In this document: one piece after another, positions 47,722-57,982 of the stretch | Numbering within the stretch: position 1 is the first letter of the stretch | Layout of the letters: each line of letters begins with the position of its first letter | Assembly: GCF_004114935.1 (NCBI RefSeq) | Contig: NZ_CP022221.1 | Coordinates: forward strand, 1,571,001-1,635,000 | Length of the DNA stretch: 64,000 nucleotides | DNA from: Bradyrhizobium zhanjiangense | Lineage (GTDB): Bacteria; Pseudomonadota; Alphaproteobacteria; Rhizobiales; Xanthobacteraceae | Reading direction: 5' to 3' | Notes under the pieces: generated by a model | The model's database searches: none | Seen by the model: the letters and a program-made list of their open reading frames with translations, nothing else | Told to the model about the DNA's origin: nothing | Position numbers and translations under genes: made by a program

Positions 47722-50700
47722 TTAAACGCTGACCCCCAGCGCCTTCCATTCGCGCAGTGCCTGAGCGTCGCGCGGGGTGACGTCGGGGTATTCGGGGTCT
47801 TCGCCCACCGTCGGTGAGATCTTCCAGGAGCGGGCGCATTTGGTGCCGACCGCCTTCTCGACGACGACCGCGACGCCGGGCACGGCATCGAGGCGGAACG
47901 CGGAAGCCGGCGCCTCGCCCTCACGCACCTCGTAGTTCGAAGTGATGCAGACTTCGGCGAGATCGACGTCGAACAGCGTCGCCAGCATGACCCGGTCGGC
48001 GACATAGATCACCGGCGAGGCCTCCAGCGACGAGCCGATATTCTTGGCGGCGCGTTCGAGCTCGAGCGCGCCGGTGACGACGCGGCGCACGTTGCGGATC
48101 GTCTCCCACTTCGCCGCGAGCTTGTCGTCGCGCAAGCTTTCGAGATCGTTCGGAAACAGCGTCAGATGCACGGACGGCTCGGCGTCGGGCCGGTACATGC
48201 GCCAGCCTTCCTCCGCGGTGAAGCTGAGGATCGGCGCCAGCCATTTCAGGATCGAGGCGCACAACAGGTCGATGGTGGTCAGCGCCGCCTTGCGCGTCAG
48301 CGAAGAGGGCGGATCGCAATAGAGCGTGTCCTTGCGGATGTCGAAGTAGAAGGCTGACAGCTCGCTGTTGAGGAAGGCGGACAGAATAGCCACCACGCTC
48401 TTGAAGTCGAACTCCCGATAGGCCTTGTCGATGGCGGCAGCGCGGATCGCGAGCTCGTGCAGCATCAGCCGCTCAAGCTCGGGCATGTCGGCAGAGGCGA
48501 TCGCGTCGGCCGGCTTATAGTGATGCAGCGTACCCAGCATCCAGCGCACGGTGTTGCGCAGCTTGCGATAGGTCTCGACGGTGTTCTTCAGGATCTCGGG
48601 GCCGATGCGCTGGTCGTCGGTGTAGTCGCAGGACGCAACCCAAAGTCTCAGGATGTCGGCGCCGGATTCCTTGATGACGGCCTGCGGCTCGATGGTGTTG
48701 CCGAGCGACTTCGACATCTTGCGGCCGTCCTCGGCCTGGGTGAAGCCGTGGGTCAGCACGATGTCGTAAGGAGCCCGACCGCGCGTGCCGCAGCTCTCCA
48801 GCAGCGATGAGTGGAACCAGCCACGATGCTGGTCCGAGCCTTCGAGATACATCACCGTGTCGGTGCCGCCATCGACCTTGCGCTTGATACCGGCGAGGCC
48901 CGGGAAATGCACGGGGTCTTCGAGCACGAAGGCGTGCGTCGAGCCGGAATCGAACCAGACGTCGAGGATGTCGTCGACCTTCTGCCAGTCCTCGCTCGCG
49001 CGCGGGCCGAGAAAGCGCTCGCGCGCTCCCTTCGCATACCAGGCGTCCGCGCCTTCCTGCTCGAAAGCTTCCCCAATGCGCGTATTGACGGCCTCGTCCT
49101 GGAGGATCTCGGCGGAGCCGTCGCCCTTCTCGCGCACGAACACGGCAATCGGCACGCCCCAGGCGCGTTGGCGCGAGATCACCCAGTCCGGCCGGGCCTC
49201 GATCATGCCGTTGATGCGGTTCTCGCCCGACGGCGGCACCCATTGCGTCACCGAGATCGCGTGCAGCGCGCGCGCGCGGAGCGTGTCGCCGGACTTCGTC
49301 TTGCCGTCAGCGGCAACGTCCTTGTCCATCGCGATGAACCATTGCGGCGTGTTGCGGAAGATCACCGGCTTCTTGGAACGCCAGGAGTGCGGATATTGAT
49401 GCTTCAGCCGACCGCGCGCGAGCAGCATGCCTCTTTCGACGAGCGCCTTGATCACGGCCTCGTTGGCGTCGCCCTTCTCGCCCTTGTCGTTGATGACCCG
49501 CTTGCCGGCAAACCCCGGCGCATGATCGGTGTAGGCGCCGTTCTCATCGACGGTATAGGGGATCGCCGTGTTGATGCCGCGCGCATCGAGATCGCGCGCC
49601 TGCGCCATCCACGCGTCAAAGTCCTCGCGGCCATGGCCGGGCGCCGTGTGCACGAAGCCGGTGCCGGTGTCATCGGTGACATGATCACCGGGCAGTAGCG
49701 GGACGATGAAGTCGTAGCCGCCGGCGAGGCCCTTCAGCGGATGGGCGCATTCGATCGCGTCCATGGTGTCGCCGGGGACGTCGCGGACCTTCTCATAGGC
49801 TGTCACGCGCGCCTGCTTGAAGACTTCTTCAGCGAGCGCGTCGGCGAGGATGAGGAGATCGCCGGTCTTGGCCCAATTGTCGGCGGGCGCGTCCGTCACC
49901 TTGTACAGGCCATAGCCGATCTTCGGCGAGAACGAGATCGCGCGGTTGCCGGGCAGAGTCCAGGGCGTGGTGGTCCAGATCACCACGCTTGCGGAGGCAA
50001 GCGCGCCGTGCGCGGGCGAGGTGACCGGGAATTTCACCCACACCGTATCGGAGGTGTAGTCCTCGTATTCGACCTCGGCTTCGGCCAGCGCGGTCTTCTC
50101 GACCACGCTCCACATCACCGGCTTGGAGCCGCGATAGAGCGTGCCGTTGGCGGCGAACTTCATCAGCTCGCGCGCGATCTGGGCTTCGGCCGGAAAGCTC
50201 ATGGTGGCGTAGGGATGGTCCCAGTCGCCGATCACGCCAAGGCGCTTGAACTCCTCGCGCTGCACGCCGAGCCAGTGCGTGGCATAGGCGCGGCATTCCT
50301 TGCGGAAATCGATCATCGCGGCACTGTCGCGGAAGTCGGGCTTCTGCTTGCCCTTCTTGCGATAGTGCTCTTCCTCGACCTTCCACTCGATCGGCAGGCC
50401 GTGGCAGTCCCAGCCCGGCACGTAGTTGGAATCGAAGCCGAGCATCTGCTGGCTCTTGGTGACGAGATCCTTCAGGATCTTGTTCAGCGCCGTGCCGATA
50501 TGGATGTTGCCGTTGGCGTAGGGCGGGCCGTCATGCAGGACGAATTTGGCGCGACCCTTGGCGCTCTCGCGCAGCTTCTCGTAGAGGCCGATCTCGTACC
50601 AGCGCTTGAGGATCTCCGGCTCGCGCTGCGGCAGGCCGGCGCGCATCGGGAATTCGGTCTGCGGCAGGAATAGGGTTTTCGAATAGTCTTTGACTTCAGA

Positions 50701-50730
50701 CTTTTGGGACTTCTGCGGCTTTTCGGACAT
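47722..50730 (-). CDS. ileS: Isoleucyl-tRNA synthetase
   Basis: Charges tRNA-Ile in the cytoplasm. The 1002-residue protein has the HIGH region [15 protein letters not shown] at about residue 70-84, the editing domain in between, KMSKS in [10 protein letters not shown] at about 670, and the C-terminal anticodon domain and a zinc-less tail rich in Glu/Ala. ATG at 50730 ([10 protein letters not shown]) is used; a 24-residue extension would be unusual. It is the middle gene of the ribF-ileS-lspA order common in Proteobacteria. Confidence 0.97.
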   Translation of the reverse strand: MSEKPQKSQKSEVKDYSKTLFLPQTEFPMRAGLPQREPEILKRWYEIGLYEKLRESAKGRAKFVLHDGPPYANGNIHIGTALNKILKDLVTKSQQMLGFDSNYVPGWDCHGLPIEWKVEEEHYRKKGKQKPDFRDSAAMIDFRKECRAYATHWLGVQREEFKRLGVIGDWDHPYATMSFPAEAQIARELMKFAANGTLYRGSKPVMWSVVEKTALAEAEVEYEDYTSDTVWVKFPVTSPAHGALASASVVIWTTTPWTLPGNRAISFSPKIGYGLYKVTDAPADNWAKTGDLLILADALAEEVFKQARVTAYEKVRDVPGDTMDAIECAHPLKGLAGGYDFIVPLLPGDHVTDDTGTGFVHTAPGHGREDFDAWMAQARDLDARGINTAIPYTVDENGAYTDHAPGFAGKRVINDKGEKGDANEAVIKALVERGMLLARGRLKHQYPHSWRSKKPVIFRNTPQWFIAMDKDVAADGKTKSGDTLRARALHAISVTQWVPPSGENRINGMIEARPDWVISRQRAWGVPIAVFVREKGDGSAEILQDEAVNTRIGEAFEQEGADAWYAKGARERFLGPRASEDWQKVDDILDVWFDSGSTHAFVLEDPVHFPGLAGIKRKVDGGTDTVMYLEGSDQHRGWFHSSLLESCGTRGRAPYDIVLTHGFTQAEDGRKMSKSLGNTIEPQAVIKESGADILRLWVASCDYTDDQRIGPEILKNTVETYRKLRNTVRWMLGTLHHYKPADAIASADMPELERLMLHELAIRAAAIDKAYREFDFKSVVAILSAFLNSELSAFYFDIRKDTLYCDPPSSLTRKAALTTIDLLCASILKWLAPILSFTAEEGWRMYRPDAEPSVHLTLFPNDLESLRDDKLAAKWETIRNVRRVVTGALELERAAKNIGSSLEASPVIYVADRVMLATLFDVDLAEVCITSNYEVREGEAPASAFRLDAVPGVAVVVEKAVGTKCARSWKISPTVGEDPEYPDVTPRDAQALREWKALGVSV

Positions 50731-50935
50731 GAGGCTGACTGGCTCGGAAGGGGCGCGGAAAACGGATAGCGATAAGGAATCGCGGGGGTGAAACGACAAC
50801 ATCCCGGTCTTGCGCCGAGCCGAAGGCTCAGGCGGAAGCCGGGCCGCTAATCGCTATGATGCGCCGCGCAAACATGGGCTCTCCATAGCAGCCGGGCGGG
50901 GGAAGCGCAAAGGTTCGGGTGGCCCGGTTTCCGGC

Positions 50936-51907
50936 TCAATCGATCGCGCCAAGCTTCGGAAACGCGTCCGGGGCGGCGGCCAGCATGGCGCGGGCGCGGG
51001 CGGAATCGTCGTCCATCTGGCGGATCAGGGCCTCCAGGCTGTCGAATTTCAGCTCTTCGCGGATGAAGCCGACGAAGGCGCAGTCGAGCGCCTGCCCGTA
51101 GAGATCGCCCTTGAAGTCGAACAGGAAGATTTCCAGCAGCGGCGCGCCATTGTCGAAAGTCGGGCGGCGACCGAAGCTTGCCACGCCGTCGAGGCGCTCG
51201 CCGCCGCGGCCGACCCGCACGGCGTAGATGCCGTGCTTCAGGCCGCAATTGGCGTCCAGACGGATGTTGGCGGTGGGATAGCCAAGGTCGCGGCCGCGCT
51301 TCTCACCGTGGATCACCTCGCCGGTGATGAACCAGGGGGCTCCCAGCATGCTGGTGGCTTCGTCCACCTGGCCCTCGGCGAGGGCGATCCGGATCGCGCT
51401 GGAGGAGACTGGCCGCTCGTCGATATCGACATGGGGCTGCACGTCGACCTCGATGCCGAGCCTGGGCGCCTCGTTGACCAGCAGGCTCGGCGAGCCGACG
51501 CGACCTTTGCCGAAATGGAAGTCGTAACCGACGGCGATGCCGCTGACGCCGAGGCGTCCGATCAGGTCATGGTGAATGAAGTCTTGCGCGCTGGTTCCGG
51601 CGCGCGCCTTGTCGAAAGTCATGACCACGGCGCCGGCAAGGCCGGTGCCGGCCAAAAGCCGCAGCTTGGCCGGCTCGTCCGTCAAGCGGAATTGCGGGGT
51701 GTTGGGGCTGAAAAACCGTCGCGGATGCGGTTCGAAGGTCAATGCTAGCGCAGGGCGGCCATGCGCCCGGCCCATTTCCAGGGCGGCCGCAATCACGGCG
51801 CGGTGACCGAGATGAACGCCGTCGAAATTGCCCATGGCGACCACGGCGCCCCTCGGAATCGCAGAGTCCGGCGTGGTGTCGCGGATGACGGTAAAATGCG
51901 GAGCCAT
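50936..51907 (-). CDS. ribF: Bifunctional riboflavin kinase/FAD synthetase
   Basis: Makes FMN and then FAD. In 323 residues the N-terminal adenylyltransferase half has VVAMGNFDGVHLGHRAVI (about 22-39) and YDFHFGKGRVG; the C-terminal kinase half has ITGEVIHGEKRGRDLGYPTAN and VASFGRRPTFDNG. Upstream of ileS and lspA in the same order, but separated by 205 bases, so expression may be independent. No riboswitch-like leader was recognised. Confidence 0.95.
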   Translation of the reverse strand: MAPHFTVIRDTTPDSAIPRGAVVAMGNFDGVHLGHRAVIAAALEMGRAHGRPALALTFEPHPRRFFSPNTPQFRLTDEPAKLRLLAGTGLAGAVVMTFDKARAGTSAQDFIHHDLIGRLGVSGIAVGYDFHFGKGRVGSPSLLVNEAPRLGIEVDVQPHVDIDERPVSSSAIRIALAEGQVDEATSMLGAPWFITGEVIHGEKRGRDLGYPTANIRLDANCGLKHGIYAVRVGRGGERLDGVASFGRRPTFDNGAPLLEIFLFDFKGDLYGQALDCAFVGFIREELKFDSLEALIRQMDDDSARARAMLAAAPDAFPKLGAID

Positions 51908-52136
51908 CAGGGGAATTCTCGAAGCGGCAGGACCGGTCGGGACCGTGGCTCGACCGGCCTGACGAAGTCAAGCGGGGGGAGCCGGGAGATTGAACACGAT
52001 TTCAGTCCTTTGGAGGCGTCCGCAGTTAACGCGCTGTTTAACGCCTTGATGCTAGTCCTTGAGCGTGGAACTGCCGGGCTTCGGGCCTGGCAGGTCCGAT
52101 CGTAATATTCCTGGGTTTGCGTTTGGGGGAGTCGAG

Positions 52137-52532
52137 ATGGCGGTTGATTTGTCGATGCCGGTTCTGGTGGTGGACGACTACAGCACCATGATCCGTATCA
52201 TCAGGAATCTGCTGAAGCAGCTTGGCTTCGAGAACATCGATGATGCCAGCGACGGTTCGGCGGCGCTGAACAAGATGCGCGGCAAGAAGTACGGGCTCGT
52301 GATCTCCGACTGGAACATGGAGCCGATGACGGGTTACGACCTCCTGCGTGAAGTGCGCGCGGATCCGAACCTCGCCACCACGCCCTTCATCATGATTACG
52401 GCCGAGTCCAAGACCGAGAACGTGATCGCGGCCAAGAAGGCCGGCGTGAACAACTACATCGTCAAGCCGTTCAACGCGGCGACGCTGAAGACCAAGATCG
52501 AGGCGGTCTTCCCGGACATGGCGAGCGCGTAA
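52137..52532 (+). CDS. cheY: CheY-like response regulator
   Basis: A single receiver domain of 131 residues without an output domain, as in chemotaxis CheY. Asp13 and Asp14 form the acidic pocket, Asp58 in VISDWNMEP is the phosphorylation site, and ITAES and IVKPF carry the conserved Thr/Ser and Lys. GGGGGAG precedes the ATG at 52137. The long flat similarity to CheY (DWNMEPMTG) and the orphan cheZ at 1.7 kb suggest a link to motility; no kinase is near. Other single-receiver roles are possible. Confidence 0.85.
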   Translation: MAVDLSMPVLVVDDYSTMIRIIRNLLKQLGFENIDDASDGSAALNKMRGKKYGLVISDWNMEPMTGYDLLREVRADPNLATTPFIMITAESKTENVIAAKKAGVNNYIVKPFNAATLKTKIEAVFPDMASA

Positions 52533-52568
52533 GGGCGCCTGGCCTGAAAACAGTCATCCATTGAGATC

Positions 52569-52654
52569 GTCATGCCCGGGCTTGTCCCGGGCATCCACGT
52601 TCTTGGACATGCGAAGGACGGCCGTCATGGCCGGGTCAAGCCCGGCCATGACGA
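52569..52654. repeat. Palindromic intergenic repeat (CATGCCCGGG type)
   Basis: Two hairpins in a row: GCCCGGGCTTGTCCCGGGC, and CATGGCCGGGTCAAGCCC with GGCCATG, with CGTCATG pieces at both ends. It lies between the cheY-like gene and the convergent HAD gene. Confidence 0.75.
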
Positions 52655-52705
52655 GGTCTGGAGCCCTGCAATTCGTCCAAGCTCGCGTCGTGTCGTAGTA
52701 CGCCA

Positions 52706-53560
52706 TCACCACTTCAATTCGCGCATCAGCGCCTTCGGCGGATGGCCGAACAATTCCATCACGGATGCCGGATCGAGCTGATCGAGACCCTCGAACTCCT
52801 CGGCATGGATGCCGCGGGTGACGAACAGGCAGTCGATGCCGAACTCGCGCGCGCCGGTGAGATCGGTGCGGACGGAATCGCCGATCGCCAAGACCTTTTT
52901 GCGATCAATTTGGTGGCCCTGGCGTTCGCCGGCGAGCGCCATCGCGCGCTCATAGATCGGCCGGTGCGGCTTGCCGTAGAAGATCACCTCGCCCCCGAGC
53001 TCGCGGTAGAGCTCGGCGATGGCGCCGGCGCAATAGATCAGCCGGTCGCCGCGTTCGACCACGATGTCGGGGTTGGCGCAGACCAGCGTCAGCTTGCGCT
53101 CGCGCGCCTTCAGCATCATGCCGCGATAGTCTTCCGCCGTCTCGGTCTCGTCGTCATAGAGGCCGGTGCAGACGATGTAATCGGCTTCCTCCAGCGGCGC
53201 GGTCGTCGCATCGAGGCCACGGTAGATCGAGTTGTCGCGCTCGGGGCCGAGCCAGAACATCTTGCGGCCGGGATGCTCGGCGACATAGAGCCGCGTCAGG
53301 TCGCCCGACGAGACGATCGCGTCATAGGTCTCGTCCGCGACACCGAGCTTGCGCAATTGCCGCTGCACGGAGTCGGCTGGGCGCGGTGCGTTGGTGATCA
53401 GGATCACCGTGCCGCCGCGGCTGCGATAGGTATGGAGCGCCTCGCAGGCCTCGGGGAAGGATTCGAGACCGTTATGGACCACGCCCCAGATGTCGCTGAG
53501 CACGACGTCAACGCCAGCCACGAGCTCGCGCAGGCTTTCGGCAAAATGCAACGTGGTCAT
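52706..53560 (-). CDS. HAD-type hydrolase (TIGR01459 group, NagD-like)
   Basis: A 284-residue haloacid dehalogenase-superfamily phosphatase. Motif I is SDIWGVVHNG with Asp23; the usual second Asp is Trp, as in this subgroup, so the reaction may not be a standard phosphatase one. Motif II ITNAPRP follows and motif III is AIGDSVRTDLTGA, with KPHRPIYERA before it. Cytoplasmic; substrate unknown. It is the gene after the EAL protein on the same strand, with 16 bases between. Confidence 0.85.
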   Translation of the reverse strand: MTTLHFAESLRELVAGVDVVLSDIWGVVHNGLESFPEACEALHTYRSRGGTVILITNAPRPADSVQRQLRKLGVADETYDAIVSSGDLTRLYVAEHPGRKMFWLGPERDNSIYRGLDATTAPLEEADYIVCTGLYDDETETAEDYRGMMLKARERKLTLVCANPDIVVERGDRLIYCAGAIAELYRELGGEVIFYGKPHRPIYERAMALAGERQGHQIDRKKVLAIGDSVRTDLTGAREFGIDCLFVTRGIHAEEFEGLDQLDPASVMELFGHPPKALMRELKW

Positions 53561-53575
53561 GATGCGCGCGGCCGA

Positions 53576-55051
53576 TCAGATGCGGCGCGCGAGCGCCGCG
53601 TTGCCGGTGATGCGTTGTGGCGGCGGCGCTGAAGACGTTGCGCCTGAGCTGGGTGTGCCGGAGCCATTGGATCCCTGGATGTCCTGCGCCTGGTTCGGCG
53701 AGGCCCCGCCGGTAGCAGATGCCCCTTCCGGCCGCAATGGCCGGGGCGGTGCGAACAGAAAGCCCTGGCCGAACCGCACGTCATAATCGAGCAGGTCGAC
53801 CACCGCGCGCTCGCCCTCGATCCGCTCGGCGATCAGGTCGATGCCGAAGCGGCCGAGCAGGTCGGAGAGATCGGACGGATGGATGTCCGAGGTCGAGGCC
53901 TGCTTCGGATCGAGCAGCAGCGTGGCCGGCACCTTGATGAAGCGCACGCCGCGGTCGGCGAGCTCGCGCGGCTCGATGCGCAAATCCGTGACATGGTCGA
54001 TCGAGAAGCGGTAGCCGCGCTGGGCGAGTGCGGCGAGATTCTCGGTCTCGGCCGGGCCGAGGTTGCGGAAGGTCGACTGCTTGAACTCCAGCACCAGCGA
54101 GGGTGCCAGCGCCCGGTTGGCTTCGAGGAAGTCGAGGCATTGCGCGAAGGTGGTGGAATTGCCGAGCGTGGAGGCCGCGACATTGCAGAACACGCCGACA
54201 TCCTTGTTGCGCACCATCAGGCGCCGCAGCACCTGCACACAGCGCAGCATCACCATGTTGTCGATGCGCCCGATCAGCCCGGAGGCTTCCGCGATGCTGA
54301 TGAACTCCTCGGCGGCGATCAGCTGGTCGCGCTCGTCGCGCAGGCGCGTCACCGCCTCGTAGAACCGTACCTTGCGCTGCGGTAGCGTCACCATCGGCTG
54401 GAGGAAGATGTCGATGCGGTTCTCGTCGATCGCGTTGCGCAGCGTCGCCAGCAATTGGGTCTGGTTGCGGCCGTTGGCGACTTGGGTTGGGGCCGCCTGT
54501 GCGGGCCGCGGCTGCGCTGCGGGAGGCGGGGGCGCCACGGGCAACGGTGACGGGGCAGCCGGCCGCTCGTCGATCGTCGCGATCAGATCGAGCGGCGCCA
54601 CCGGATCCTGCTTCTCGACCGGGCTTGCGGCTGATACCGGAGCGCCGCCAGCCAGCAGGTCCTCATGCGCCGAGACGGTGGTCGCGAGCTGCCTGACCAG
54701 TCCGCCGAGCTCGTTGATCTCGCCGACCACCGAGTGGATGCGGTCGGAGTTGGTCGAATTGGACGAGGCGATGCGTCCCTCGACCGCCGCAAGCCGGCGG
54801 CCGAACTCGGCCACCTGACGGGCGAGGTCGGCGGTGCCGCGCGAGAGGTCGGCGATCTGGCCGCCGACGTCGCTGCGGTCGCGCAGCCGCATCGACACCG
54901 CGTTGTAGAGGATCAGGAAGGTCAGCGCGGTCAGCGCCACGATCGCGGATTCGGTTCCGCTGATGCCGGCGACCGAATAGAGCATCAGCCCGAGCGAGGC
55001 CGCGACCAGAACCATGCAGATGGCGATGAAGATCGTCGAAATGCGAATCAT
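53576..55051 (-). CDS. Membrane-anchored degenerate EAL domain protein (TipF-like)
   Basis: A 491-residue protein: two N-terminal membrane helices (about 5-25 and 32-52), a coiled coil (about 60-125), a Pro-rich linker, and an EAL domain (about 205-430). The EAL motif reads YEAVTRL; Asn in FCNVAAS, Glu in LVLEFKQ, Lys in FIKV, Glu in AERIE and Gln in GQGFLF are kept, but the metal pair DDFGTG is SIDHVTDL, with the second Asp lost. It therefore probably binds, rather than degrades, cyclic di-GMP. The layout recalls Caulobacter TipF, a flagellar placement factor; that link is inferred. Confidence 0.82.
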   Translation of the reverse strand: MIRISTIFIAICMVLVAASLGLMLYSVAGISGTESAIVALTALTFLILYNAVSMRLRDRSDVGGQIADLSRGTADLARQVAEFGRRLAAVEGRIASSNSTNSDRIHSVVGEINELGGLVRQLATTVSAHEDLLAGGAPVSAASPVEKQDPVAPLDLIATIDERPAAPSPLPVAPPPPAAQPRPAQAAPTQVANGRNQTQLLATLRNAIDENRIDIFLQPMVTLPQRKVRFYEAVTRLRDERDQLIAAEEFISIAEASGLIGRIDNMVMLRCVQVLRRLMVRNKDVGVFCNVAASTLGNSTTFAQCLDFLEANRALAPSLVLEFKQSTFRNLGPAETENLAALAQRGYRFSIDHVTDLRIEPRELADRGVRFIKVPATLLLDPKQASTSDIHPSDLSDLLGRFGIDLIAERIEGERAVVDLLDYDVRFGQGFLFAPPRPLRPEGASATGGASPNQAQDIQGSNGSGTPSSGATSSAPPPQRITGNAALARRI

Positions 55052-55213
55052 GCCGCGCGTTACTTCTCAAGAGCTGACTGTCTTACCCGGGAAAACACGG
55101 GCCGCCGTCCGACCCGTCACTCCTCATGCTCCCCCAAGCAGCATGACTTTAACATCATTGTTGATTCGAGGGGATAGCAGCCTCCGGCACGCGCGTTCAG
55201 GACTGTCATGGCC

Positions 55214-56344
55214 TCAGGCCGGCGCGGCCGCGCCGACCGTATCGGCCGAGACGGCTTCGCGGCTGCCGAGCGGCTTCGGCCGCCCGGTGGTCGTGTCGCG
55301 CAGGGTCTGCCGTTCGATCTCCGAGTTCAGCTCGGCTCCGAACATGATGACGATCGCAGACACCCACATCCACATCATCAGGCCGATCGCCGCACCGAGC
55401 GAGCCGTAGGTCGCGTTGTAATTGGCGAATTCCGAGAGATACCAGGACAGCAGTGCCGAGCCGGCGATCCAGAGGATGGCCGCCGTCACCGCGCCGAGGC
55501 TCAGCCATTGCCAGCGCGGTGCATCGCGGCTGGGCGCGAAGCGGTAGAGGATGGCGAGCGCCACGAGCAGGATCAGGAACAGCAGCGGCCATCGTGCCAG
55601 CGCCACGATCAATTTGCTTTCAGGCGCCAGGCCGAGGTGATTGAGCGCGAGCGGGAGGGCGACGACGGCAGCCACCATCAGCAACAGCGCCATGATGCCG
55701 CCGACCGTGAAAGCCAGCGACACCATGTTCAGCCGGATGAAGCTGCGCTTCTCGCGCTCCTCATAGGCGACGTTGAGGGCGTCGAAGATCGCCTTGACGC
55801 CGGCATTGGCGCTCCAGATCGCAAGCACAAGGCCGAACAGGAAGGTGGCACCCAGCGCCGTATTGCCCTTCGACACCACACGCCCGACCTGCTCCTCGAC
55901 GATCTGGAAGGTACCTTCGGGAAGCATCATCGCCAGCTTCTGGAGGTTATCGCTGATCGTGGAGGGATCGGCGAACAGCCCGTAGGACGAGACCAGCGCG
56001 GTCACGGCCGGAAAGATCGCGAGCAGCCCGAAGAACACGACGCCGCCCGCTGTGGCGAGCAGGCGATCCTCGTCGATGCGCTGATAGGTGCGCCAGAAGA
56101 TATCCTTCCAGCCAGCCCAGGGGATCGTGAAAGGGCTCTTCGCGCGGCGGCCATGGCCGGGCTGTACGGCTGCGCGCGCCGGGTCGGTTTCCGGTGAATT
56201 CGCCTCTCCTTTGCGGTGGTCCTGCGGGGGCCCCGAGCGGACCAGGCCGGAGTCCTGGAAGTAGCGCTCGGCGGTGAGCACGAAGACAGCCGTGGCCGCC
56301 ACCAGCAACCAGTTATCCATCCGCTCGGAGCGCCGTACCACCAC
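55214..56344 (-). CDS. YihY/BrkB family membrane protein
   Basis: A 376-residue inner-membrane protein with a single extra N-terminal segment and six core helices. DRLLATAGGVVFFGLLAIFP, NVAYEEREKRSFIRLN, GGIMALLLMVAAVV and FGAELNSEIERQ are typical of YihY/BrkB, whose function is not settled. The GTG start at 56344 comes directly after the stop of the holin-like gene and has GGAGG upstream. The two are translationally coupled. The polar Pro/Arg-rich loop at 35-70 is probably cytoplasmic. Confidence 0.85.
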   Translation of the reverse strand: MVVRRSERMDNWLLVAATAVFVLTAERYFQDSGLVRSGPPQDHRKGEANSPETDPARAAVQPGHGRRAKSPFTIPWAGWKDIFWRTYQRIDEDRLLATAGGVVFFGLLAIFPAVTALVSSYGLFADPSTISDNLQKLAMMLPEGTFQIVEEQVGRVVSKGNTALGATFLFGLVLAIWSANAGVKAIFDALNVAYEEREKRSFIRLNMVSLAFTVGGIMALLLMVAAVVALPLALNHLGLAPESKLIVALARWPLLFLILLVALAILYRFAPSRDAPRWQWLSLGAVTAAILWIAGSALLSWYLSEFANYNATYGSLGAAIGLMMWMWVSAIVIMFGAELNSEIERQTLRDTTTGRPKPLGSREAVSADTVGAAAPA

Positions 56345-56932
56345 TCACGCCTCCAGACTGTGCCTATGGCGCCGCCGGCGTGCGGCCGTAAGCCCAACCA
56401 GGCCGACGGCTGCGAGCATCAGGCCCAGTTGCACGGGACGGTTGGCGCGGTTCGGCCAGGCTTTGCTGCCATGACCGCGTTCGCCGGGCGCAAGCGGCAC
56501 GAGGGGGATCGTCGTTGCGACCTCCTTCACGGCCTCCTTGACCGTTCCACGAGGAATCCGCGGGGTGGTGATCGCAACGCGCACGCGGCTGGCAAGCGGC
56601 ACGACCGGCTTGGCCGGCCGCTTCATCATCGTCATGGCGATGCCGACGCAGACCGCCGCCAACACCAGCAGCACTGCACCGACAGCACCGAAACCCCAGA
56701 ATTGCCCGTAGGTGATCTCAACCCAGCGATACAGGGCGGCCAGACCGACAAAGAAGGCCGCGATGACGAACAGCCCGGCCACCGCAAACAGGCCGGCTGC
56801 AACCGCGTAGGACGTCGCGCGTCCGGTGGCCTGGCTGGTGCGGTCGCGCAAGTACGATTGCGTGGCTCGCTTGAGATGGTTGAGCTTGAGCGCCACGCCG
56901 GCGCGCAGCAATTCGCCCGATGGCGCGAGCAT
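56345..56932 (-). CDS. Phage-holin-type (Holin-X-like) membrane protein
   Basis: A 195-residue protein: an amphipathic helix (RAGVALKLNHLKRATQSYL), two close transmembrane segments (AVAAGLFAVAGLFVIAAFF and GFGAVGAVLLVLAAVCVGIA), a soluble stretch and a third hydrophobic segment near the C-terminus. Family annotations such as phage holin are by fold only; there is no phage around it. It begins at ATG 56932 after GGAGG and precedes the YihY gene, with which it probably shapes or guards the inner membrane, a guess. Confidence 0.72.
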   Translation of the reverse strand: MLAPSGELLRAGVALKLNHLKRATQSYLRDRTSQATGRATSYAVAAGLFAVAGLFVIAAFFVGLAALYRWVEITYGQFWGFGAVGAVLLVLAAVCVGIAMTMMKRPAKPVVPLASRVRVAITTPRIPRGTVKEAVKEVATTIPLVPLAPGERGHGSKAWPNRANRPVQLGLMLAAVGLVGLTAARRRRHRHSLEA

Positions 56933-57022
56933 GCGGACATCCTCCGAGAGCCACGAAATTCGTCGGAGGATGAACGTGGCGGAATTTGACTTGTTCCGAG
57001 GGAGCGGGCCCGCCGTAGAGGA

Positions 57023-57982
57023 TCAGCCGAGATCGGCGGCTGCGATCCAGAACACTTCGGCCTCGGAGTCTTCGGTGTCCAGCCAGAGCAACGGCAGTTC
57101 CGGAAAGGCCTCGTCGACCAGCTCGCGGCCGCGCCCGATCTCGCAGATCAACCCGCCATCCGGTGTCAGGTGATCGGGCGCCTCGCGCAGGATGCGGCGC
57201 ACCACGTCGAGGCCGTCGGCGCCGCCGTCGAAGGCGAGTTTTGGTTCGGCCCGGCACTCCGGCGGCAGCGCGGCCATGCCTTCGGCATCGACATAGGGCG
57301 GATTGGTGATGATCAGGTCGTAGCGTGCATCGCCGAGCGGGGCGAACAGGTCGCCGCGATACAGGCTGATCCGGTCCTCCAGCCCATATTCGCCGACATT
57401 CCGCGTGGCGACCTCGATCGCGCCCTTGGAGATGTCGACGGCATCGACCGCAGCATTCGGAAAATGATGCGCGGCGAGGATGGCGAGGCATCCCGATCCC
57501 GTGCAGAGATCGAGCACGCGCTCGACGGCGGAGGGATCATCGATCAGCGATCCGGCAGCGCCGTCGCTGCCGAAATGCGAATCCAGCAGCTCGCCGATGA
57601 AGGAGCGCGGAACGATGACGCGCTCGTCGACATAGAAGGGAAGGCCGCGCATGTAGATCTTGTTGACGAGATAGGCGGCCGGTTTGCGCGTGGTGACGCG
57701 CCGATGGATGAGATCGAGGATGGTCTTGCCCTCGGCGACTGTGACGCGCGCGTTGGCAAAAATCTCGAACTGTTCGGGATTGAGATGCAGCGCCTCGCTG
57801 ACCAGGAAGGCTGCCTCGGCAACCGGATCGGTCGTGCCGTGAGCAATGGCGAGCTCGGCTTCGACAAAGCGGCTCACCGCATAGCGGACGAAATCGAGCA
57901 GCGTGAGAAGCTCACCCGGGCCGACCTTCGCAAGTCTTGGCGCGGCGCGGCCGCGCGCGGTCTTTTTGGTTGCTCTTGCCAT
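57023..57982 (-). CDS. prmB: Ribosomal protein L3 glutamine methyltransferase
   Basis: A HemK-family N5-glutamine methyltransferase acting on L3, 319 residues. The SAM site is VLDLCTGSGCLAILAA, the catalytic motif is ITNPPYVDAEGM (about 210), and the N-terminal helical domain has RYAVSRFVEAELAIAHGTTDP. PrmC/HemK for release factors is the alternative; the TGSGCL and the N-terminal PrmB-like stretch favour PrmB. Its start overlaps the moaE stop by one base. Confidence 0.88.
   Translation of the reverse strand: MARATKKTARGRAAPRLAKVGPGELLTLLDFVRYAVSRFVEAELAIAHGTTDPVAEAAFLVSEALHLNPEQFEIFANARVTVAEGKTILDLIHRRVTTRKPAAYLVNKIYMRGLPFYVDERVIVPRSFIGELLDSHFGSDGAAGSLIDDPSAVERVLDLCTGSGCLAILAAHHFPNAAVDAVDISKGAIEVATRNVGEYGLEDRISLYRGDLFAPLGDARYDLIITNPPYVDAEGMAALPPECRAEPKLAFDGGADGLDVVRRILREAPDHLTPDGGLICEIGRGRELVDEAFPELPLLWLDTEDSEAEVFWIAAADLG

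Noticed and set aside
56345..56932. Sign of a prophage because of a holin-like protein
   Set aside because: No other phage gene is near. Proteins of this fold are common chromosomal membrane proteins, and the gene is coupled to a YihY gene.
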